A DNA stretch of 24,893 nt from DATLAN01 sp035527455 (GTDB lineage: Bacteria; Planctomycetota; Planctomycetia; Pirellulales; Thermoguttaceae), in NCBI GenBank assembly GCA_035527455.1, contig DATLAN010000067.1:1-24893 (forward strand). Reading direction: 5' to 3'. The notes below the pieces were generated by a model. That model saw only the letters and a program-made list of their open reading frames with translations, made no database searches and was not told the origin of the DNA. Below are positions 14,343 to 21,554 of the stretch, piece after piece; the stretch's first letter is position 1, and every line of letters starts with the position of its first letter. Made by a program: the position numbers and the translations under genes.

Positions 14343-15857
14343 ATGCTCAACCGAATATCCCCCGCCGTCGCCCTGCTGCTGATCGCCACGGCCGGCCAAG
14401 CGCTTGCCGCTGTCGACCTGGTCACGATCCCCCGCCGGGAGGGTGCCCAACTGACGATCTACAACTCCGAAGACATCACCATGGTCCGCGAGCACCGCCT
14501 GCTGACCGTCAAGCCGGGCGTGAATCGTATCCAGTTTTCCTGGGCCAATACGCTGATCGATCCGACGAGTATCGACTTCCGGATCCTCGACCACGTGGAC
14601 GAGGTCGATCTGATCGACACGACGTTCCCCGCCGGCCGCAACGACGCCCTGCAATGGAACATCCAAAGCCGCTACTCGGGCAAGATTCCCGTGGAGATCC
14701 GCTACTTCACCAGCGGGATCACGTGGCAGGCCGATTACGTCGGCATTGCCAACGAAGACGAGACGAAGCTGCAGGTGACCGGCTACGTCCGCGTGATGAA
14801 CAACTCGGGCGAACTCTACGACAACGCCCAGACGCGGCTGGTGGTGGGCACGATCAACCTGGTCGAGAAGATCGCCGACCTGGCCAACCGGCCCGCTCCG
14901 GAAGGACCCTATTCCGGCTGGGCCGTGGGGGACCGCGCCGCCGGACGCGAAGTATTCGACGGCGCCCTCAGAGTAGCGAACGGTGGGGCCGAGTCGTTTT
15001 CTTCGGGGCTTCCTCCGACGAAACGGCCCGAGAAGCCCGCGGAGGTCATCAAGCAGGGCCTCTCCGAGTATTTCCTCTTCACGATCGAGGGCCGCGAGGA
15101 CATCCAGGACAAGGAACCTAAGCGGCTGGTGTCGATGAAAGTGGCCGACGTGCCGCTGGAGTGCATCTACAAGCTGACCGATCGCGACGGCGGCAGTCGC
15201 TTCACCAAGTACTACCGCTTCAAGAACCAGAAGCTCTTGGACGATGAGGGCAACGAGAAGGATCTGTCCGGCATGGCGAACCTGGGCACCTCGCCTTTGC
15301 CCGACGGCACGGTGCGGCTCTTCTCGGAGTACGCGAACAAGGACCTCGCCTACGTCGGCGGCACGACGACCAAGTACGTGCCGATCGGCGATCGCGTGGA
15401 AGTGAACGTCGGCGACGACCCCGACATCACGATCGTCCGCCGCCTGAAGGACCAGCAGATCACGAACATTGTCGCCCGGCAGTACGTCCGCCGTTTGGAC
15501 AACATCTACGTCCTCTACTACGACCTGATCGACTACGACGAGACGTTCGTCTACGAGGAGGAGATCGTCTCGGGCAAGCCGGTGGACGTCCAGACCGAGA
15601 TCGAGCGGCGGTTCGACGCCAACGTCGTCCTCTGGGGTAGCGACGGCCAGCCGGCCGACTGGAACAGCAACGAGGCCGGCGCCTACGTCGATCTGCACGA
15701 GGTCGAAGGCCGGGTCGAGCGGGTGGACCAGAACCACGTCAAGTACTTCCTCGATCTGAAACCCGGCGAAAAACGGCTGGTCACCTGCCGCGTCACCTAC
15801 AAGCGCCGCCAGGTGGGACCGGAACTGAACACCGAAAAGAAGCGCCAGCCGCTGTAG
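14343..15857 (+). CDS. exported DUF4139-like protein
   Basis: A 504-residue protein with a signal peptide (about residues 1-22, cleavage near GQALA-AVDL). The body has the DUF4139 pattern: an N-terminal beta-rich part (LTIYNSEDITMVREHR, VNRIQFSWANTLIDPTSI), then TSGITWQADYVGIAN and VMNNSGELYDNAQTRLVVG, and a late all-beta segment ending FLDLKPGEKRLVTCRVTYKR. Family members are mostly of unknown function; some are annotated mucoidy-inhibitor-like. GGAGG lies 9 nt before the ATG. Residues about 195-235 are Gly/Ser/Pro rich and probably flexible. The TAG stop is the end of a GTAG REP head (15854-15857). The gene converges on a DUF362 gene across one BIME and is separated from the operon by about 500 bp, so it is probably transcribed on its own. 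Confidence 0.75.
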   Translation: MLNRISPAVALLLIATAGQALAAVDLVTIPRREGAQLTIYNSEDITMVREHRLLTVKPGVNRIQFSWANTLIDPTSIDFRILDHVDEVDLIDTTFPAGRNDALQWNIQSRYSGKIPVEIRYFTSGITWQADYVGIANEDETKLQVTGYVRVMNNSGELYDNAQTRLVVGTINLVEKIADLANRPAPEGPYSGWAVGDRAAGREVFDGALRVANGGAESFSSGLPPTKRPEKPAEVIKQGLSEYFLFTIEGREDIQDKEPKRLVSMKVADVPLECIYKLTDRDGGSRFTKYYRFKNQKLLDDEGNEKDLSGMANLGTSPLPDGTVRLFSEYANKDLAYVGGTTTKYVPIGDRVEVNVGDDPDITIVRRLKDQQITNIVARQYVRRLDNIYVLYYDLIDYDETFVYEEEIVSGKPVDVQTEIERRFDANVVLWGSDGQPADWNSNEAGAYVDLHEVEGRVERVDQNHVKYFLDLKPGEKRLVTCRVTYKRRQVGPELNTEKKRQPL

Positions 15858-15974
15858 GTCAGGGCTTGCCCTGACGGAACGGCGGCGTTGGGACACATTG
15901 GCGTCAGGACTTGCCCGAGGGGAACGGCGCGGCGACGTTCGAGCACCTCTTCGTCAGGGCAAGCCCTGACCTAC
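15854..15974. repeat. GTAG-headed BIME between convergent genes, supplying both stop codons
   Basis: Left REP: GTAG (15854-15857), GTCAGGGC-TT-GCCCTGAC (15858-15875). Right REP, inverted: GTCAGGGC-AA-GCCCTGAC (15953-15970), CTAC (15971-15974). Between them is a decayed third copy (GTCAGGACTTGCCCGAGG from about 15903). TAG 15855-15857 ends the DUF4139 gene; the reverse-strand TAG at 15971-15973 ends the DUF362 gene. The whole 113-bp gap is the element. The same family occurs at 21354-21424. Confidence 0.88.
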
Positions 15975-16729
15975 TTCAGATGGGCGATCCGCTGCCACTT
16001 CTGTCCCAGCAGTTCCGCGCTGCGGCGGTCCACCGCGACCGGATCGAAACCGGCGATCAGTCGGTTGATCGGCGGGTCGCAGCGGCGGCCGCCGAGGTGA
16101 AACTCCGGCAGACCGACGGTGGCGTCCATCAATGAGAGATCGGGCGTGCGATAGCGGTTCAGGTCGATGATCGACTGGTGCATTTTGTTGTGAAACACGG
16201 CCTTCTTCCAGGAACCGAACCGGCCCGAATAGTATCGCGGTGGGGCCAGCCCCATCATGTTCTTCAACGTGCCCGTGATCTCGGCGTACGAGTGGGCCTT
16301 GAGCACGGGCACGGAAATCAGGTAGTGCGAGAAGGCGATTTCCGGCAGGTGCATTTCCTTGAACACGGGGCACGAATCGTCCTGGAGTCTCCGTAGCGGC
16401 GCGTGATTCAGGTCGACCAGTTCCACGGCTTGCCGCTGCGCCAATTCCGTATAGCCCAGCCGCCGGAAGACCTCGTCGGTTTCGAGGTGCGCGTCGCCGC
16501 AGCCTTCGCCGACGACGATCGACGCTTCTGAGCACGCCCGCACGTAGAGGATCACCGCCTCGACGCACGCCACGGCGGTGGTGATCGGAAAGGGCGACGC
16601 GTTGATCAGATTGGGCTTGATCAGAACGGCCGTCTGTTCTCTCAAGACCTCGGCGGCACCCACGGCGTCGAGGGCCTCGGGAACGGACCGGGCATAGGAC
16701 TCGAACTGGATCTCCGCAATCTGGCCCAC
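15971..16729 (-). CDS. DUF362 family protein
   Basis: A 252-residue protein matching the DUF362 core: VLIKPNLINASPFPITT near the N-terminus, SIVVGEGCGD, FSHYLISVPVLKAHSYAEITGTLKNMMGLAPPRYYSG, then HQSIIDLNRYRTPDLSLMDATVGLP and GFDPVAVDRRSAELLG. This order (KPNL, then K.H....TG..KN..G, then D.....G) is diagnostic. The family is of unsettled function; some members carry ferredoxin modules, but no CxxC cluster is seen here. GTG 16729 is preferred: GGGAGG lies 5 nt upstream and the homologous part begins there. ATG 16765 is in frame and would add 12 residues without a ribosome site. No signal peptide. The stop codon is inside the BIME shared with the convergent DUF4139 gene. Confidence 0.82.
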   Translation of the reverse strand: MGQIAEIQFESYARSVPEALDAVGAAEVLREQTAVLIKPNLINASPFPITTAVACVEAVILYVRACSEASIVVGEGCGDAHLETDEVFRRLGYTELAQRQAVELVDLNHAPLRRLQDDSCPVFKEMHLPEIAFSHYLISVPVLKAHSYAEITGTLKNMMGLAPPRYYSGRFGSWKKAVFHNKMHQSIIDLNRYRTPDLSLMDATVGLPEFHLGGRRCDPPINRLIAGFDPVAVDRRSAELLGQKWQRIAHLK

Positions 16730-16734
16730 GGCAA

Positions 16735-16740
16735 CCTCCC
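16735..16740 (-). promoter_or_regulatory. ribosome binding site favouring the GTG start of the DUF362 gene
   Basis: On the minus strand GGGAGG is followed by 5 nt and GTG (16729-16727). The alternative ATG at 16765 has no purine-rich site in front of it. Confidence 0.5.
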
Positions 16741-16867
16741 GCGTCGGGTTTTGTCGATCCTCCATGCAGAAATCGATTATGACGCCACGTGGATGGAAAT
16801 GGAAGGGCCGACGTGGTAACCTCTGCTATCGTGGTCCGGTCGCAACCCATGGGACGATTTGCCCCGG

Positions 16868-16880
16868 GCGAGACGGCTAC
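16868..16880 (-). repeat. fragment of the 54-bp BIME family
   Basis: GCGAGACGGCTAC is exactly the last 13 bp of the 54-bp elements (inverted arm plus GTAG head on the minus strand). It stands alone in the gap between the divergent DUF362 and secreted-protein genes (16766-16930), which otherwise shows nothing recognisable. Confidence 0.55.
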
Positions 16881-16930
16881 TCTACGGTGTACCCGTTTCG
16901 TCCAACCGCCTGACGAGATTGGAAATCGCC

Positions 16931-17716
16931 ATGTCACCGACGAAACTCGACACCGCGCGTGGACCGTTCGCGTGCATCTTGATCTGCCTGCTGGTTTCGC
17001 CCTCGCTGCTTTTCGCCGGCGAGCCTTCCTCCGAGAATGCCGAACCGAAGGCGGCCGTTGCGCCGGCCGACGGAAATGTCCCGGCCGCGGCAGATCCGCA
17101 CTGGCCGCAGATTCGCGAAGGCCACTACGTCACGTGGGTAGACCGGGTGTGGAACACCCGAAAGCCGGCCGAGATCCGGCAGAGCGGCACCGTGGGAAGC
17201 CTCGGCCAGCACAACGGCACCGGCACGTATCTTGGCCAGCAGAGGACCGACGGCGGCAAGGTCGAGTTCGACGTGAAGTTCGACGCCGGCTACCTTGCTC
17301 CACAGGGCGGCGGCAAGCACTTCCTCGAGATCATGAGTTGGATGGGCGACCGCAGCGATCGTGAAGCGATCCGCGCCCGGCCCTCTTCCCGTATCGAACT
17401 GGCCAACCTCGGCGACCGGCCGCGCTGCCTGGTCTGGAACTACGGCCCGCACTTCAAGGGAGAGGCCACCAGGATCTTCCCGATCGGCCCGGCCTTCGAG
17501 CCCGACCGCTGGTACCGCGTCGGCTTCGAGTGGTCGTATCGAGAGCCCGCCGGAAGCGTGACGATCCGCGTCGACGACCGCTCCTACTCGACCGACTATC
17601 GGTTCGTCCCGAAGACAATCGGCCCGGGCCGCTATTTCCTCTTCGGCCACGTCGAGACGACCCAACCGGAAGGCCGCCTGCACTTCCGGAACTTCACCGT
17701 GAAAGGTGGCGATTGA
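16931..17716 (+). CDS. secreted protein with a concanavalin/LamG-like beta-sandwich
   Basis: A 261-residue protein with an N-terminal signal peptide (basic start, hydrophobic core ACILICLLVSPSLLF, cleavage near FAG) and an Ala/Pro/Glu-rich linker to about residue 60. The rest is beta-rich with aromatic and Gly-rich strands: GKVEFDVKFDAGY, HFLEIMSWMGD, PDRWYRVGFEWSY, VTIRVDDRSYSTDYRF and a terminal LHFRNFTVK. This order (measured-object phrase, PDRWYRVGFEW, cofactor-free end strand) resembles the jelly-roll lectin/glucanase-like domains common in planctomycete exported proteins. No catalytic motif is identifiable. The ATG at 16931 was chosen for the signal peptide; the ribosome site is weak. 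The gene may bind or cut carbohydrate, but that is inference. Confidence 0.6.
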   Translation: MSPTKLDTARGPFACILICLLVSPSLLFAGEPSSENAEPKAAVAPADGNVPAAADPHWPQIREGHYVTWVDRVWNTRKPAEIRQSGTVGSLGQHNGTGTYLGQQRTDGGKVEFDVKFDAGYLAPQGGGKHFLEIMSWMGDRSDREAIRARPSSRIELANLGDRPRCLVWNYGPHFKGEATRIFPIGPAFEPDRWYRVGFEWSYREPAGSVTIRVDDRSYSTDYRFVPKTIGPGRYFLFGHVETTQPEGRLHFRNFTVKGGD

Positions 17717-17779
17717 GCGCGGAGCACGCGGCTGCCCCACAAGCACATCGCAGCGGCTGGTGGTTTCGGCAGGGCCGTG

Positions 17780-17785
17780 TATAAT
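17780..17785 (+). promoter_or_regulatory. possible -10 box of the PQQ-propeller gene
   Basis: A perfect TATAAT stands in high-GC surroundings, 273 bp before the PQQ-protein start. The -35 region 17 bp upstream (CTGGTG) is poor. If used, the transcript would carry the long inverted repeat 17841-18010 in its leader. Confidence 0.25.
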
Positions 17786-17840
17786 GGCCGGTGATCGTGG
17801 AAGTGTAGTTGTCGAACATGGCTCTACCGGGGCAAGCCCG

Positions 17841-18010
17841 CCAGCACCAAACGGTTTTTCGGCGGTTTCGCAATAAGTCTGGGATGTTACGGTGGGTGGC
17901 ACGCTCTGAGGAACGAAGGGCGTGGAACGTCGGGAAAACACGCCCTTCGTTCCTCAGGGCGTGCCACCCCAGAGTTTGCCGCGACGATGCCAAGAACCGT
18001 TTGGTGCTGG
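17841..18010. repeat. 170-bp nested inverted repeat (MITE-like or structured leader)
   Basis: Outer arms CCAGCACCAAACGGTT (17841-17856) and its exact complement (17995-18010) match 16 of 16. Inner arms 17894-17924 and 17939-17969 match 30 of 31 (starting GGGTGGCACGC) around a 14-nt loop. The segments between inner and outer arms are loosely complementary too. It holds no credible gene and ends 47 bp before the PQQ-protein start codon. Confidence 0.8.
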
Positions 18011-18057
18011 TGGCCCGATGAATCGTAGCGGCCCGAGAAACTCGAAGGAGCAATACC

Positions 18058-21000
18058 ATGTCGGAAAAGATGCGTTGGCATAACGGTTGGAAGGTTTCCG
18101 TGGTGCTGATCGCGACTCTGTTTCTTCGCGCAAGCACCCCCTCCGTAGCGGCCGAAGATCGGACGCAGCAGACCGCAGCCCGGCAGATCCTCGATGCCAC
18201 CGGCGTCAAAGGCGGATTGATCGTGCATATCGGCTGCGGCGACGGTGATCTGACCGCGGCACTACGGGCAAACGACAGCTTCATGGTCCACGGGCTGGCT
18301 GCGACCGACGATGACCTGGCCGCCGCACGTCGGACCGTTCAGACGGCGGGCGCGTACGGCAACGTGTCGATCGACCGCCTGACGGGCGACCGCCTGCCGT
18401 ACATCGACAACCTCGTCAACCTGATCGTCGTCGAAGCCCCCGGCCAACTCGACATGGACGAAGTCATGCGAGTCGTCTGTCCCGGCGGCATTGCCTATAT
18501 CAAGCAAGGCGGCGGGTGGACGAAGAGCGTCAAACCGCGCCCCGGCGAAATCGACGAGTGGACCCACTACATGTACGACGCCAAGGGCAACGCCGTCTCC
18601 AACGACACCGAGGTCGGTCCGCCCGCCCGATTGCAGTGGGTCGGCAGTCCGCTTTGGAGTCGCCACCACGAACACCTGAGCAGCGTCAGTGCCGTGGTCT
18701 CCTCCGCCGGCCGGGTGTTCTATATCTTCGACGAGGGCTCTCGGGCGTCGATCCAGTTGCCGGCGAAGTGGAAGCTGATCGCCCGCGACGCCTTCAACGG
18801 CGTTGTGCTCTGGAAGCGCGACATCCCGCTGTGGTACACACACCTCTATCCGCTGAAGTCCGGCCCGGCCTTTCTGCCGCGGCGGCTCGTTTCGATCGGC
18901 GACGTGGTCTACGCGACGCTCGGGCTCGACCAGCCGCTGGTCGCGCTGGACGCCGCCACGGGCGAGACGATCCGAACCTACGAGAACAGCCAAGCCACCG
19001 AAGAGGTCCTTTGCTCCGACGGCGTCTTGTTCCTGCTGGTGAACAAGCGGCCGATGGAACCGGATCGCTATACGTGGAACAATCCCGTCTGCTGGACCGA
19101 AGACGCCCGCGTCGACAAGGAACGGCCGTGGGACCAGCAGCAGCGGACGATCCTCGCCGTCGAGGCGGCAACCGGCAAGACGCTCTGGTCGAAGGACGCC
19201 GTCGTCGTTCCGGTGACCCTCTCGGTCGACGATCGCCGGGCCGTGTTCCACGACGGCGAAAAGGTCGTCTGCCTGGACCGCAAGACGGGCCGACGGAAGT
19301 GGACGTCCGAGGAGGTCGCCATGCGCCTGCCGCTGCCGACTTGCTTCGCGCCGACGCTCGTGCTGTACGATGGCGTCGTGCTCTTTGCCGGCGGCAACGG
19401 TCAGATGAGCGGCTACGACGCCGAGACCGGCGAGAAGCTCTGGACCGGCAAGCACTACCGGGCCGGACACCGTTCGCCCGAGGACGTGCTGGTCATCGAC
19501 GGACTGGCGTGGACGGGCGAGTTGGCCGGACGCGGCTCCAACACGTGGACCGGCTACAACATCAAGACCGGCGTGGTCGAGCGCGAGTTCCAGCCGGACA
19601 TCGAGAGCTACTGGTTCCATCACCGCTGCCACCGCAGCAAGGCGACGACCCGGTACCTGCTGCCCTCGCGGACGGGGATCGAGTTCGTCGACTGGAAGGC
19701 GGAAACGTGGAACCGCAATCACTGGGTCCGCGGCGCGTGCGTTTACGGCATCATGCCCTGCAACGGCCTGGTCTATGCCCCGCAGCACCCGTGCGCGTGC
19801 TACATGGAAACGAAGCTCAACGGCTTCAACGCGCTGGCCCCGGCCGCCAAGGAACCGCTGCGCAAACCCACTGAAGACGCCCGCCTCGAAAAAGGCCCGG
19901 CCTATGGGCAAGACACCGTTCATCATTCATCATTCATCATTCATCCTTCCGAGGACTGGCCGACCTATCGCCACGACGCGGCACGCAGCGGCTGCGTCGA
20001 AACGGTCGTCGGTGCCGATCTCGAGCCGGCCTGGCAAACGGACCTCGGCGGCCGGCTCAGCAGCGCGGTGGTGGCCGAAGGGAAGTGCTTCGTGGCGTCG
20101 ATCGACGCGCACACGGTCCACGCCCTGGACGCCGCCGACGGCAAGGAAGTATGGCAATTCACCGCCGGCGGGCGCGTCGATTCGCCGCCGACGATCCACG
20201 ACGGGTGCGCGATTTTCGGCTGCGCCGACGGGTACGTCTACTGCCTTTGCGCCTCCGACGGCGAACTGGCGTGGCGATATCTGGCCGCGCCGGCCGATCG
20301 GCGTCACATGGCGTTCGAACAACTCGAAAGCGTCTGGCCCGTCCACGGTAGCGTGCTGGTGCGCGACGGCGTGGTCCATTGCGTGGCGGGCCGATCGGCG
20401 TTCCTCGACGGCGGGATGCGCCTCTGCCGGATCGACGCCAAGACGGGCCGGCTCGTCTCCGAGACGATCCTCGACGAGAACATCCCGGGCACGGAGGACA
20501 ACCTCCAGTTCGCCATGCGGGGGCTGAACATGCCGCCCGCGCTGCCCGACGTGCTGAGCTGCGACGACAAGTACATCTACATGCGGTCGCAGAAGTTCGA
20601 TTTCCAGGGCCAGCGGACGGAAGTCGTCGCGGCCGACGACGCCACCGCCCAGATCGGCGACGCGGCCCACCTGTTCTGCACCACCGGCTTCCTCGACGGG
20701 TCCTGGTTCCATCGCTCCTACCAGCTTTACGGCCAGACGGTGCTGAACGGCTGCAACTGGTGGTTCCGCGCCGGCAAGTACGCCCCGGCCGGACGGTTGA
20801 TGGTCTTCGACGACGAAACGATCTACGGCTACGGGCGCCAGCCGCGTTACTTCGTCTGGTCGCCCGCCTTGGAGTATCGACTCTACGCGGCCGAGAAGAA
20901 CGTCAAGCCCGAATCGGTCGGACGTGCCGTCGCCGGGCGCCAGGAGCTGGAGAAACGGGACGGTCGCTGGATTTTCAATCGCGAGGTCACCGGGCAGCTC

Positions 21001-21357
21001 TCCGTCGAGCAGCTCTCCGCCGCCGACGTGAAGTGGTCGCAGGACCAGCCGCCCCTGATCGCCCGGGCGATGGTCTTGACCTCGGGCACGCTGTTCGTCG
21101 CCGGTCCGCCCGACGTGCTCGATGAAGAAGCGGCCGTGGCGCGCCGCTGGGACGCCGACGTGCAGAAGCAGATTGACGAGCAGGACGCCGCATTGGCCGG
21201 CCGGCGGGGCGCGCTGCTCTGGGCCGTGTCCGCGGCCGACGGGAAGCGGCTGGCCGAACTGCAACTCGACGCCATGCCGGTCTGGGACGGCATGGCCGCC
21301 GCCGGCGGACGGCTGTACCTCGCCACCGCCGACGGAAAGCTGCGGTGTTTCGAGTAG
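18058..21357 (+). CDS. exported methyltransferase-like + PQQ-type double beta-propeller protein
   Basis: A 1099-residue protein. It has a signal peptide (about 1-31, basic start, VVLIATLFL core, cleavage near VAA). Residues 40-150 resemble a class I SAM methyltransferase fold (motif I IVHIGCGDGDLTAAL, later YIDNLVNLIVVEAPG and MRVVCPGGIAYI). Residues about 155-600 and 635-1097 are two blocks of PQQ-type repeats (for example VALDAATGETI, YDAETGEKLW, DAADGKEVWQFTAGG, LCASDGELAWRY). Such propellers can bind quinones, sugars or proteins, and no quinone-dehydrogenase catalytic set was seen. AAGGAG lies 7 nt before the ATG. Residues 620-631 (HHSSFIIHPS) come from a microsatellite between the two propellers. 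The TAG stop is the GTAG head of a BIME. The architecture is one I recall from planctomycetes; its role is unknown. Confidence 0.8.
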   Translation: MSEKMRWHNGWKVSVVLIATLFLRASTPSVAAEDRTQQTAARQILDATGVKGGLIVHIGCGDGDLTAALRANDSFMVHGLAATDDDLAAARRTVQTAGAYGNVSIDRLTGDRLPYIDNLVNLIVVEAPGQLDMDEVMRVVCPGGIAYIKQGGGWTKSVKPRPGEIDEWTHYMYDAKGNAVSNDTEVGPPARLQWVGSPLWSRHHEHLSSVSAVVSSAGRVFYIFDEGSRASIQLPAKWKLIARDAFNGVVLWKRDIPLWYTHLYPLKSGPAFLPRRLVSIGDVVYATLGLDQPLVALDAATGETIRTYENSQATEEVLCSDGVLFLLVNKRPMEPDRYTWNNPVCWTEDARVDKERPWDQQQRTILAVEAATGKTLWSKDAVVVPVTLSVDDRRAVFHDGEKVVCLDRKTGRRKWTSEEVAMRLPLPTCFAPTLVLYDGVVLFAGGNGQMSGYDAETGEKLWTGKHYRAGHRSPEDVLVIDGLAWTGELAGRGSNTWTGYNIKTGVVEREFQPDIESYWFHHRCHRSKATTRYLLPSRTGIEFVDWKAETWNRNHWVRGACVYGIMPCNGLVYAPQHPCACYMETKLNGFNALAPAAKEPLRKPTEDARLEKGPAYGQDTVHHSSFIIHPSEDWPTYRHDAARSGCVETVVGADLEPAWQTDLGGRLSSAVVAEGKCFVASIDAHTVHALDAADGKEVWQFTAGGRVDSPPTIHDGCAIFGCADGYVYCLCASDGELAWRYLAAPADRRHMAFEQLESVWPVHGSVLVRDGVVHCVAGRSAFLDGGMRLCRIDAKTGRLVSETILDENIPGTEDNLQFAMRGLNMPPALPDVLSCDDKYIYMRSQKFDFQGQRTEVVAADDATAQIGDAAHLFCTTGFLDGSWFHRSYQLYGQTVLNGCNWWFRAGKYAPAGRLMVFDDETIYGYGRQPRYFVWSPALEYRLYAAEKNVKPESVGRAVAGRQELEKRDGRWIFNREVTGQLSVEQLSAADVKWSQDQPPLIARAMVLTSGTLFVAGPPDVLDEEAAVARRWDADVQKQIDEQDAALAGRRGALLWAVSAADGKRLAELQLDAMPVWDGMAAAGGRLYLATADGKLRCFE
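19919..19946. repeat. 4 x 7-bp TTCATCA microsatellite inside the PQQ-protein gene
   Basis: Four units (TTCATCA three times, then TTCATCC) are read as HSSFIIHP in the linker between the two propeller blocks. The reverse complement of the same repeat occurs at 299-321 in non-coding DNA. The linker location explains why the insertion could be tolerated. Confidence 0.65.
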
Positions 21358-21424
21358 GTCAGGGCTTGCCCTGACGCAATCGCGCAGCCGGCACGACAAT
21401 CCGTCAGGGCGAGCCCTGACCTAC
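21354..21424. repeat. GTAG-headed BIME overlapping the PQQ-protein stop
   Basis: GTAG (21354-21357), GTCAGGGC-TT-GCCCTGAC (21358-21375), a spacer of 27 bp, then the inverted copy GTCAGGGC-GA-GCCCTGAC (21403-21420) and CTAC (21421-21424). Same family as 15854-15974. TAG 21355-21357 is the stop codon of the 1099-residue protein. Confidence 0.88.
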
Positions 21425-21480
21425 GCCCAGCCGGAAAGAGACCGGGGCCGAATCTTTTCAAGAAAATCTCCACCAAAAGC

Positions 21481-21509
21481 TTGACATCCGGGTCAAGAAC
21501 TCCTACGCT
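21481..21509 (+). promoter_or_regulatory. candidate promoter of the dockerin-protein gene
   Basis: A perfect TTGACA (21481-21486), a 17-bp spacer and TACGCT (21504-21509). It lies about 45 bp upstream of the start codon, after the BIME that ends the previous gene. The ribosome site GGGAGGGGG lies just before ATG 21555. Confidence 0.5.
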
Positions 21510-21554
21510 GGTGACTATGGGAGGGTATGGGGTTTGTAGTCGGGAGGGGGTTTC

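Noticed and set aside
14200..14382. Short open frame with a lipobox-like start (MASLVVLCGGGC)
   Set aside because: It overlaps the ribosome site and start of the DUF4139 gene, and its remaining residues look random.
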